Shown: piece by piece, positions 10,613 through 16,833 of the stretch | How positions within the stretch are numbered: position 1 is the stretch's first letter | How the letters are laid out: each line of letters starts with the position of its first letter | DNA from: Acanthaster planci | Lineage: Eukaryota; Echinodermata; Asteroidea; Valvatida; Acanthasteridae | Assembly (NCBI RefSeq): GCF_001949145.1 | Contig: NW_019091918.1 | Span: forward strand, 1-16,833 | Direction of reading: 5' to 3' | Length of the DNA stretch: 16,833 bases | Program-made: the position numbers and the translations under genes | Notes under the pieces: generated by a model | Seen by the model: only the letters and a program-made list of their open reading frames with translations | What the model was told of the DNA's origin: nothing | Database searches by the model: none

Positions 10613-10873
10613 TTGGTACCAATGAGGCAAGTTCAGTTAACCCAACGCTTTCCAAGGCTTCTCGGAGCCTTTTAAGACCTTCCTCATGATTTGTCTGTTT
10701 TCTCCACCACGAAAGTAACATCTGTTTACTGCGTTCTTTGTCGTCTTCGGAGATCGCTTGGATTTGCTGGATTCCTACTTTTTCATATCCCAGGCATTCC
10801 GCGAGTTTGTCCCAGGAATGATGAACCTTGAGGGACACATCTCGAAGAAATTGATCATTAACCTGGGCTTCAT
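10613..10873 (-). CDS. Death domain exon, second cassette
   Basis: This 261-base exon encodes one whole Death domain, the homotypic module that carries signals from NLRs to adaptors. Visible marks are the helix 1 to 2 region VSLKVHHSWDKLAECLGYE, then IQQIQA, the long helix QMLLSWWRKQT, and the end GLKRLREALESVGLTELASL. The W...LA..LG..., ..I, ...ML..W and L..AL...G...LA pattern is that of Death domains in ankyrins, UNC5 and echinoderm NLRs. The acceptor ttttggcag precedes 10873 and the donor A|GTGAGC is at 10612; both are phase 1. Its length equals that of the Death exon at 12666-12406, its tandem copy. The open frame continues a little past both splice sites, but with non-domain sequence. 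Confidence 0.88.
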
Positions 10874-10977
10874 CTGCCAAAATCAAAAGTGAACCCATTA
10901 TGTCAGTATCACTGTATTATATATAGGAAAAACTGTGTTTTTTAGTTGACAGTGAAAGTTAAAGTTACGGTGAAAGA

Positions 10978-11034
10978 CAAAGAGAGAGGGAGAGAGAGGG
11001 GCGAGGGGAGGGGGCGGGGGAGGGAGGGGGAGTG
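10978..11034 (+). repeat. Polypurine G/A-rich tract in an intron
   Basis: About 57 bases are almost pure purine on the plus strand, with many runs of four or more G and two C interruptions. The tract sits in the intron between the second UBL half and the second Death exon. On the transcribed RNA (minus strand) it is a C/T-rich tract, of the kind that can bind polypyrimidine-tract proteins; the DNA could form a G-quadruplex or triplex. Confidence 0.7.
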
Positions 11035-11430
11035 ACACATCTTGTAACAAAATTTCATTGAAATACATCATCGTATGGCCGAGATCTGAGAGGGGGCAGA
11101 TTCTCCCCCCCCCCGGCTGTGACAAGGCAAAAAACCCGGCTCTTTGAGGGTTAAGACATTTGGTAATTTTTTCAGCATCAGGAACTTTTGCGTATTCTGT
11201 GTGCTCATATCCAACATTTAGTTCTTAGTTTTTATGCTTCAGTCGACGGTTCGTGGACAAGGAAGTTAAGAACCCATGCAGCTACCTTGTAAAACAGCAT
11301 CTCCCATCGCTAGTATTTATACAAATTTCTTGTAACTTTTGCTCCGCAAACACTGCTACAATCACTCAATAGTAACTTATTTAAAACATTTTTCCAGATT
11401 TTTCATATAATCTGTTCATGTTCTCAATAC

Positions 11431-11530
11431 CTTTTCGTCCACCACCCAGAAGGCCATCAGTTTTCAGACGGAGTAATATATTCTCGTCCTGCTGAATTCC
11501 GCAGTCGTTGAGTGTAAGCAAGTCTATGAG
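11431..11530 (-). CDS. UBL second half, second cassette
   Basis: This 100-base exon completes the ubiquitin-like fold begun at 11902. It starts LIDLLTLNDCGIQQDENILL, which lines up with the end of ubiquitin ([25 protein letters not shown]). It is followed by a short glycine-basic linker (DGLLGGGRK). The acceptor tgcaccattttgtcag is strong and entered in phase 0; the donor AAAG|GTATTG is phase 1 and joins the Death exon as GRK-D-EAQVND. The open stretch is too short to notice without the match to the partner exon. There is no terminal diglycine, so the domain is an interaction module and not a conjugated modifier. Confidence 0.75.
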
Positions 11531-11712
11531 CTGACAAAATGGTGCAACAGAAAAGGAAGTTTCTATATAGAAAGTGACAGTGGTTTAGAAGTTCACACCA
11601 CATACGCAGATATCATTAGAAGTAAAACTAAACAAGCTGAAAAGAGAGTAAGTATAATAATGGTTCCATGACTCTAACGTTTTAAAAGATTTAAATTTAT
11701 CGAGTTTCCTAC

Positions 11713-11902
11713 CTTAAAGCTACGAAAATTTCTCTTGATGAAGAGATGCTGACATCGGGGCTCGACACCGATTTTGCTGTGTATCAACCCTTTCAGAGAT
11801 GAGACAGATGTCTCTGGGTCCAGGTGGAAGCAGAGTGTCTTCGGTCCACGAAGGAAAGGGTTCCTGACCAAGACCTGGAGATGCCGTTTCACGAATCCGA
11901 AA
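11713..11902 (-). CDS. Ubiquitin-like domain first half, second cassette
   Basis: The exon encodes about 63 residues. HLQVLVRNPFLRGPKTLCFH followed by LDPETSVSSLKGLIHSKIGV matches the first two strands and the helix of ubiquitin ([30 protein letters not shown]), then EPRCQHLFI matches PPDQQRLIF. The acceptor (ctttattttggcag before 11902) leaves one base, so the exon is entered in phase 2; the donor AAG|GTAGGA at 11712 is phase 0. It is about half identical to the first-cassette exon at 13861-13678, with the same phases. An in-frame ATG at 11952, after an in-frame TAA, would also allow an unspliced start (MCNYTKWQERG...). If the exon is instead spliced from upstream, the only phase-2 donor I found is that of the first exon at 16058. 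Confidence 0.8.
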
Positions 11903-12087
11903 CTGCCAAAATAAAGTGTTCCTCTTTCTTGCCATTTCGTATAATTGCACATGGAAGCAATCTCTGTTTAAATCTTTGCATTCAAGAAATTTTAACAAAT
12001 TAAAAATGTGACTCGAGGTTTTAGCATTCAAAAGTGTTATCAAAAGTTAAGTCAAGTGACGCATAACGCTAATACTATTTGGTCAGT

Positions 12088-12093
12088 TTTATT
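12088..12093 (-). terminator. Poly(A) signal of the short UBL-Death transcript
   Basis: An exact AATAAA on the minus strand immediately follows the TAA of the tail exon. It lies about 185 bases before the second UBL exon, inside what would be an intron of the long transcript, so choosing it would cut off the NACHT-LRR part. Confidence 0.6.
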
Positions 12094-12257
12094 TTACCAC
12101 AACGGTTGAGGTTTGTCCTTGTCAAGAGCTGGCTCCTTACTCGACTTCTGCTCCTCAGGTACTGGCGCACCTTTTTGATCTCTCTGCTTGTCTGCTATTG
12201 GCTTGTCATGTTTCTCTGATTGCGGTCTTTCAATATCATCTGTGGATCTGCAAGTAT
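12094..12257 (-). CDS. Charged tail exon ending the short form
   Basis: This minus-strand exon follows a good acceptor (ttgctccctgttccag) and is entered in phase 1 from the Death donor at 12406, giving N-TCRSTDDIERPQSEK.... It encodes 53 residues rich in K, E, D, Q and P (KQRDQKGAPVPEEQKSSKEP in the middle) and ends PLW-TAA. An alternative acceptor ten bases on (ttgcag) leads to an early TAG. Inside it TCGA|GTAAGG is a fair phase-1 donor, so the exon could also be read as a cassette joined to the linker or the second Death exon. It resembles the charged start of the linker exon 10317-9574 and may be its truncated duplicate. Confidence 0.65.
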
Positions 12258-12405
12258 CTGGAACAGGGAGCAATGGGAATAACCAATGGGCGCTTTCATC
12301 AATTCCATTGCTGGATACCGTTTTCGTGACCAGTATATACTCCTATGAATTCAACCATTATATTGACCCGAGCAAGTTAAACTCAATCAGTACGCTCTTG
12401 CTTAC

Positions 12406-12666
12406 TTGGTGGATTTTTGACCAAATCGGTGCGCCCGATGCCATCCAGGGCTACTGCCAACTTCTGAGCTGCTTGGTCTCGATCTGTCCTCTTTTCCCAC
12501 CAAGTAAGTAGCATCTGGCTGCTCATTTTAGATGTGCCTTCGTTGGTAGATTGGATTTGTGCAATTTCGCAGTCTTCGTATCCCAGGTATTTTGCCACGT
12601 CCTTCCATGATGATCCCAACTTCGAGGACAAGTTTTCAAGGTACTCTTTATTAATTTCTGGTTTCC
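12406..12666 (-). CDS. Death domain exon, first cassette
   Basis: This 261-base exon carries a full Death domain: YLENLSSKLGSSWKDVAKYL, then GYEDCEIAQIQS, QMLLTWWEKRT and AAQKLAVALDGIGRTDL. It matches the second-cassette Death domain in length, in the SW..(L/V)A..LGYE, IxQIQ and QMLL(T/S)WW blocks, and in both splice phases. The acceptor is tttattacag before 12666 (phase 1); the donor A|GTAAGC is at 12405 (phase 1). The same frame stays open upstream to 13078, which is noted separately. The exon fits onto the tail exon at 12257, the second Death exon, the linker or the NACHT exon without a frameshift. Confidence 0.88.
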
Positions 12667-13078
12667 CTGTAATAAAATGATGCTTTAAAACAATATCATA
12701 GTTTCCAACAGTATTCTCTACCAAACATTTCAAGACTAACCCTCTAACTGGCTCTGTTCTACAATCAGTTATTTGTTTCATTGGTATATAATACACCTCA
12801 TCCCCGATCATTACGCCCATCCGTAGGACGTACTCTAATGACAAACCGTACTGAAGACCGTCCACATTTACAAATACTGAGTTCGGCAGTACAGTGTCTA
12901 ACTTACGGTTTTGTACCTTTGGAGCAAACTTTCCCACGGTTGAAGCATCATGCAGAATACTGTTTTTGAAAATCACACGAATCGATCCGCTCACCCCGCC
13001 AGATTTTTGAGTAAGACGTTTGATATTCTCCGCAACATCATGTTCAATAAGCCCGAAGCTAATCAGTTGTTTGTTTCA
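12667..13078 (-). other. Open frame of unknown nature joined to the first Death exon
   Basis: Upstream of the Death acceptor the same reading frame has no stop for 137 codons, back to a TGA. The translation looks like protein (for example FVNVDGLQYGLSLEYVLRMG in the middle) but matches no family I know and has no good ATG near its start. It lies inside the intron of the spliced model. It may be an old inserted sequence, an alternative exon, or chance. Confidence 0.25.
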
Positions 13079-13362
13079 TTGAAGAACTTGCCCAATTGGA
13101 ATTGTCTAAAACTCTTAAAATGTGATGTTTAGTGTTACTAGTTCAGCAAATGACTAGGCAAACTTAGAGAGGTCTCCTCTTGCTTGTAAAAAACCTCTCC
13201 GATCAGTGGTAATAAAGCAATACCGCTTCATCGAGGATAAATTGCAAACCTAATCATGCCATCGATCCCCAATTTCAGATGAGAATGACTAAAATGATCC
13301 CACAGTAAGACGTCTTCATATTTCCCACCCGAATCTAGCATAAAATTAGCATCAGCATTTAC

Positions 13363-13456
13363 CTGTTGGCCCATCTTGGGTGGCATCATTAGTCGATAAT
13401 GAGATGACTTCGTCCTTTTCGATACCATTTTCATGAAGTGTTAGCAAATCACAGAG
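13363..13456 (-). CDS. UBL second half, first cassette
   Basis: This 94-base exon begins LCDLLTLHENGIEKDEVISL, matching the C-terminal strands of ubiquitin, and ends TNDATQDGPT. The acceptor tggttgctttgtcag is strong and phase 0; the donor ACAG|GTAAAT is phase 1 and joins the Death exon as PT-G-KPEINKEY. It corresponds to the exon at 11530-11431: both start L.DLLTL, share the GI..DE block and have the same intron phases. It has no diglycine end. Confidence 0.78.
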
Positions 13457-13677
13457 CTGACAAAGCAACCAGTCCAAAACGATGTTTGATAAATAATTCA
13501 CTGTCTGGTTTGCAAAACTTGAATCTTAAGTGGATGAAAACGTATACAGTAGGACCAATCTTTCGCTAGTACTCACGTTCGTCCCCCCAACCAATTGTTG
13601 AGACAGTTTTGCTATGACTTGGTTTGGATGAATTCTTCATTTTTCTACTGATTAGTTTCAGTTTGAACGCGCATTAC

Positions 13678-13861
13678 CTGGAAGTTTCCTCTGATGCACA
13701 GCTGTTGACGTTGAGGCTGGACACCGATCCTTGAGTGTATCATCTCTTTCAAGGCTGAGATGGATGTCTCTGAATCCAGTTCAAAATCTAGCGTCGCCTT
13801 TCCATGTGGCAGGTGAGTCCGGACACAGACATGCAACTTTGGTTTCGCAATGCTGACGACA
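13678..13861 (-). CDS. Ubiquitin-like domain first half, first cassette
   Basis: The exon encodes about 61 residues. PKLHVCVRTHLPHGKATLDF followed by ELDSETSISALKEMIHSRIG and VQPQRQQLCIRGNFQ follows the ubiquitin pattern of two strands, a helix and the third strand. The acceptor tttttattacag before 13861 leaves a single T, so the exon is entered in phase 2; the donor CAG|GTAATG at 13677 is phase 0. Joined to the first exon (...PRPATQ plus AG) it gives S at the junction. An in-frame ATG at 13893 could also serve as an unspliced start. The canonical ubiquitin lysines are not kept as a set, as expected of an integral UBL. Confidence 0.82.
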
Positions 13862-14710
13862 CTGTAATAAAAACGAGCGGCGAGACTTTGCACCTGAGCA
13901 GGTTGTTTTAGCTTATAGCAGCCTGCATAACATTGATCTAAAAGAGTTCATCTCAATAGGCAAACTCCCTTTGCTATTTTACATAGTCGTCAGAAAGGGG
14001 GTGAATCATTTCTGATTTTCCAAACAATTACATGCAACTGGAACTTTACCTACATGTGTGCCTTGCCGGAAGCAACTGCAAGGCGTATATGTTAGTACAA
14101 AATAAACTTTCATTGACTGACAACAATCACCATTAGTCGATTTAAATCAAAACTTTGCAACGCGTTATTTTTCGATTTTCACACGATTGCTGGATCTGCT
14201 CGTTTGGAGAGGCCGTATCATTTCTCGGGTTTCAGAGCCCTCAGTCCTTCCTAATGACATTTAAATACTTCAGTGGTTGCCCCCTAGCCTCTATAGCTCG
14301 TAATAACCGCAAAAAGTGCATCACAGTACGGTGGGGGACCCTCCCGATTGGGGGGGGGCCTCGCCACGCACCAGCCAAGCCACACCACCACCACCACAAC
14401 ACCCCCAACCAAAAAACAGGCCTCTGACAAGTTCCAGACAGCTGTCACTGATAACAAACATTCCTGCCTGTCCCGGGCACTGTTTTTGTAAATAATCCAT
14501 TATATTGTACACATGGGGCCACTTAACACACAGTCTTATGGGAGTTGGCTGGAGGGTGGCTGGATTTTTAAAAAAAAAATTTCTGGCTATAGGGGAGGCC
14601 CTGGCTTTAAAGTGACTAAACCAGGTTTTTCAGCATGAACAGGGGTAGGATATGATAAATGGTTTATGGCATTTGGACAAAAAAAGTTTTTTACACCTTA
14701 ATTAGCTCCA

Positions 14711-14733
14711 GTGGCCTCTACAGGAGAGGCCAC
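14711..14733. repeat. Perfect 9-bp hairpin
   Basis: gtggcctct and agaggccac pair perfectly around a 5-base loop, inside intronic repeat debris. No function is evident. Confidence 0.5.
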
Positions 14734-16008
14734 TCCCTCCACGCAGGGTTTTTTACCGACACCACACCAGCTGGTCTACCTACTTAATAATACCGCAGCT
14801 ATAATATTATTGGCTACCAGATAACCAATAGACCAATCGCCCCAGCTAAAGCACCTATATTGGGTATCAGCCCCACAGCAATGCGTATTTTGAGTGTTGC
14901 TAACAAACAATACAGCCAAGTTACGGTGATAGTACCGAGTAAATCAGTAGTCTGAATACGGTACCTACCGTCGGCTTTTTTGGCAAAAAGATACTTAAGA
15001 AACGCTTTGCTCTCGGTGGACGCCGTGTTTGTTAATATTTAATACCGATGGAAGGTCACATGACATAGCGGGTGCATTTGGTTCGAATAGCCTCCATAGG
15101 CAAAATCCTTTCTTTGTGTAGGTAATTAGCCACTATATGCTCATTCATTTCTTCGTATGGGTAAACTTTTCCTGAAGTTCAAGTAATATTTCACCCTTTT
15201 GAACCCTTTAATAAACACGTTTGACGTGCAAGTCAAGCCAAGCCAAAATAGGAGAGAAAAGAACAGAACGGCACAAAACACACAAATCAAACCATACAAA
15301 CCAGAATTCAAAGATAAATTTTTACATCTGTTACCCCTATAAAAAAAAAAACGCGCAAGAACACACACACTCTTACTCAAACGCAATGCTGATGATAGAA
15401 ATAATTGTGGCAAAGTCGCTTTATAAGGTTTCAACGCCCACTTTACGAATCCAAGCAGTCACTCTTTAAAACTAACCTCATACACTCTTTTATATAATTA
15501 TGAAAACTGTTTTACATCCCTTTTGTGTGAAGTGTAATAAAAAGTGCACTTCCATTTATATTTATATTTAAATTTTTTTATGCGATGCATGCTTTCTGGA
15601 TGCTGTTGCCGTGATGCCATTTTGAAGCTTTCACTTTAAACTCTGAAGCCACACTTTTGCAATCTTGGTTCCTTTTTTTTCCAAATGCAATCACACAGCA
15701 ATAACTCTTCAATTATGGAAAAGGGATCAAATTAAGGCTAGCAAAATATCAACATTCTCAGCATTGGCATCAGTCTGCAATTACCGGGAATATTTTTCTT
15801 CTCCTGATGACTCGCATGCGGTGTGTGTGCAACAGGGGTGTTCACATCAAAACCTTGCCCATTTTTGTGGAGAAAAATGGACGAATTTTAATCCTCCAAG
15901 CCCCGGTTGGCCATTGGCCAACATTTTCTTCACAAATGTCACCTCTCGGAAAAGATTTTATGCACAGGTTAGTGTAGGGCCCACCTATTGTGTTAGATAA
16001 TAAAGAAA

Positions 16009-16035
16009 GTACATGTATAGGATGTATACATGTAC
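16009..16035. repeat. Perfect 11-bp inverted repeat of GTACATGTATA
   Basis: gtacatgtata and tatacatgtac flank a 5-base loop (ggatg). The structure begins about 20 bases inside the first intron, next to the first-exon donor at 16057. The GTACATGTA word recurs elsewhere in the window (near 9371), so it may be a common genomic word and not a specific site. Confidence 0.5.
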
Positions 16036-16057
16036 ATCCCCACCACAAATCTCTCAC

Positions 16058-16293
16058 CTTTGTGTTGCAGGTCGAGGCTTAGGCTTCCGAGGAGTTGGTG
16101 ATGATGTCAATTTGCTCTCAACATTCTGACTGTGAGAGGAAGGCCTCCAGTAGGGAAGCACTGACAGGAATGTCTCCCTTCTGCATCTCCTCACTTTGTT
16201 TTTGCTAATGACAAGTTTAGCTTTGGAGTGGTCGTACACAACGGCCGTTGCCTTGTTGTCTTCATCCAACTGCTGAATGGTCTTCACAGGCAT
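16058..16293 (-). CDS. First coding exon: basic, proline-rich N-terminus
   Basis: The ATG at 16293 is the first after an in-frame TGA five codons upstream. The exon encodes 78 residues: an opening MPVKTIQQLDEDNKATAVVY, a basic stretch with KNKVRRCRRE, then SH3-ligand-like prolines (PTPRKPKPRP). No signal peptide or membrane segment is seen, in keeping with an intracellular protein. The donor CAAAG|GTGAGA at 16057 is strong and leaves two bases (phase 2). Both UBL exons (13861 and 11902) accept phase 2, which is the main reason to attach this exon to the locus; the phase alone would match by chance one time in three. I recognise no domain. Confidence 0.6.
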
Positions 16294-16833
16294 CTTTAAT
16301 AGTAATCAGGTTGCCGGTGAAGACAGGAAGACATGAGGAAAAGGAAATGAAATTTGGAGTCTTTCATGTGGTGGCATAAAAAGGCCTATTGTATTGAATT
16401 TAGCTGCACACGCCCTTGCGCATCCGGAAGTAAGCATGTTATACATTTTAACGCATATCCGAGAACACATTTGACGTTAAGAATGTGCATTACGAAATAG
16501 GACACCAGACACGATACTGAAAACATGATTTAATTATTAACGGATTGAGACTAGACTGCGTTAAACGAAGGTAGACTTTGAACATTCACTGAATTGTATT
16601 GCTTGATGTATGCCTCTGGTGACACGCAGTAAACACTTCATTTTGACCTCTGGGGTCATTATTTAACCAGAAGCCATAAACAAAAAACCGCACGTAGGAC
16701 TAATTTGCTAATATTTGCCAATACGACGGCTTTTAGCGTCGATCTGTGCACTTCCGCGTTTGAAAACGAGGCCGTATGTGTCAGATCAGACGATTGAAAG
16801 TAAGGAGCCAAGACACAAAATACATAAAGGTAT
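16294..16833 (-). promoter_or_regulatory. Probable 5' UTR and promoter region of the UBL-Death/NLR locus
   Basis: No coding sequence is recognised upstream of the first exon. CCGGAAGT, an ETS-family core with good flanks, lies at 16424-16431, about 130 bases before the ATG. A second one on the minus strand (CGCGGAAGT) covers about 16749-16757. TGACCT and GGGTCA face away from each other with a 3-base gap at 16644-16658, as in everted nuclear-receptor half-sites. No minus-strand TATA box stands out; catAAAAAGG at 16375-16384 points the other way. Confidence 0.35.

Larger units (their letters stand above)
13862..16057 (-). other. Large first intron, repeat-rich
   Basis: I see no further UBL, Death or other exon here. 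The stretch holds a G-rich then CCA/CAC-rich low-complexity segment (about 14330-14402), several A or T homopolymers, a 9-bp perfect hairpin (14711-14733), a CA-rich patch near 15360 and an 11-bp perfect palindrome beside the first donor (16009-16035). Much of it is probably decayed transposon. Confidence 0.5.
4748..16293 (-). other. NLR immune-receptor locus, long form: UBL-Death-linker-NACHT-LRR
   Basis: This is a gene-level call for the long reading. It joins six minus-strand exons: 16293-16058, 11902-11713, 11530-11431, 10873-10613, 10317-9574 and 9156-4748. Every junction has GT-AG borders and matching phase (2, 0, 1, 1, 1). The total is 5940 coding bases, giving 1979 residues and a stop. 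The predicted protein is an intracellular pattern-recognition receptor: an N-terminal basic, proline-rich segment, a UBL, a Death domain for downstream signalling, a NACHT NTPase for oligomerisation, and a long LRR sensor array. The UBL ahead of Death-NACHT-LRR is unusual to my knowledge. Use of the distant first exon is supported by phase and a strong donor but not proven; translation could instead start at the in-frame ATG at 11952. Confidence 0.7.
12094..16293 (-). other. Short transcript or gene: UBL-Death protein without NACHT-LRR
   Basis: This is a gene-level call for the short reading. It joins exons 16293-16058, 13861-13678, 13456-13363, 12666-12406 and 12257-12094, with phases 2, 0, 1, 1. 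The total is 939 bases, giving 312 residues and a stop, with AATAAA one base after the stop codon. The product would have the same N-terminus, a UBL and a Death domain as the receptor, but end in a charged tail of about 53 residues. It could be an alternative product of the same locus or a separate tandem duplicate gene. By analogy with known Death-only and CARD-only proteins it may be an adaptor or a competitor of the receptor. That role is inference. Confidence 0.6.

Noticed and set aside
11720-12043. Minus-strand frame of 107 codons beginning MITLLNAKTSSH
   Set aside because: It overlaps the UBL exon in another frame and shows no UBL pattern.
11713-13861. UBL exons as free ubiquitin genes
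   Set aside because: They lack the diglycine end, are split in two exons and run in frame into Death domains.
14153-14165. The word tttgcaacgcgtt shared with the foldback element near 3394
   Set aside because: A 13-base match between two places in a window of this size is expected by chance, and the flanks do not match.
14155-14427. Plus-strand frame of 90 codons ending in a His/Pro-rich stretch
   Set aside because: The histidines and prolines come from low-complexity CCA/CAC sequence in an intron; no start context or domain.
15141-15469. Opposed frames of 82 and 97 codons
   Set aside because: AT-rich, homopolymer-containing sequence; the minus-strand frame's hydrophobic run comes from A-rich sequence on the other strand.
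1-16833. CRISPR arrays, bacterial operons, rRNA and tRNA genes
   Set aside because: None seen; the split genes and spacer style are those of an animal genome. A tRNA search by covariance model was not possible here.

Overview
The window looks like nuclear DNA of an invertebrate deuterostome, most likely an echinoderm, with hemichordate or amphioxus as alternatives. The reasons are split genes with GT-AG introns, a Death-NACHT-LRR immune receptor of the kind greatly expanded in echinoderms, a GABA-B-like receptor, and short palindromic words such as TAGGCCTA and GTACATGTAC in the AT-rich spacers. The species call is inference; the gene calls rest on translated exons and matching splice phases.

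Layout. Positions 1-200 (minus strand) hold the first coding exon of a class C GPCR of GABA-B receptor type; the rest of that gene lies beyond the left edge. Positions 201-4747 are mostly non-coding. They carry a decayed LRR fragment (1953-2066), two minus-strand coding-like stretches (1307-1934), a foldback element (3381-3515) and G/C-rich repeat debris. From 16293 down to 4748 (minus strand) lies an NLR locus. It starts with an exon for a 78-residue basic, proline-rich N-terminus (16293-16058). This is followed by two successive copies of a ubiquitin-like (UBL) plus Death cassette, each made of three exons. The first cassette (13861-13678, 13456-13363, 12666-12406) runs into a short charged exon with a stop codon and an AATAAA signal (12257-12088). 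The second cassette (11902-11713, 11530-11431, 10873-10613) continues through a long Q/E-rich linker exon (10317-9574) into one very large exon with NACHT and about 30 LRRs (9156-4748).

All junctions agree in phase. The first exon ends in phase 2 and both UBL exons accept phase 2. The two UBL halves join in phase 0. UBL to Death, Death to tail, Death to linker and linker to NACHT are all phase 1. Two complete proteins can therefore be read: a short UBL-Death protein of 312 residues and a long UBL-Death-NACHT-LRR receptor of 1979 residues. They may be alternative products of one transcription unit sharing the first exon, or two tandem genes. The short form has Death and UBL domains but no NACHT or LRR, so it could act as an adaptor for, or a brake on, the receptor. 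This is the main point of interest in the window.
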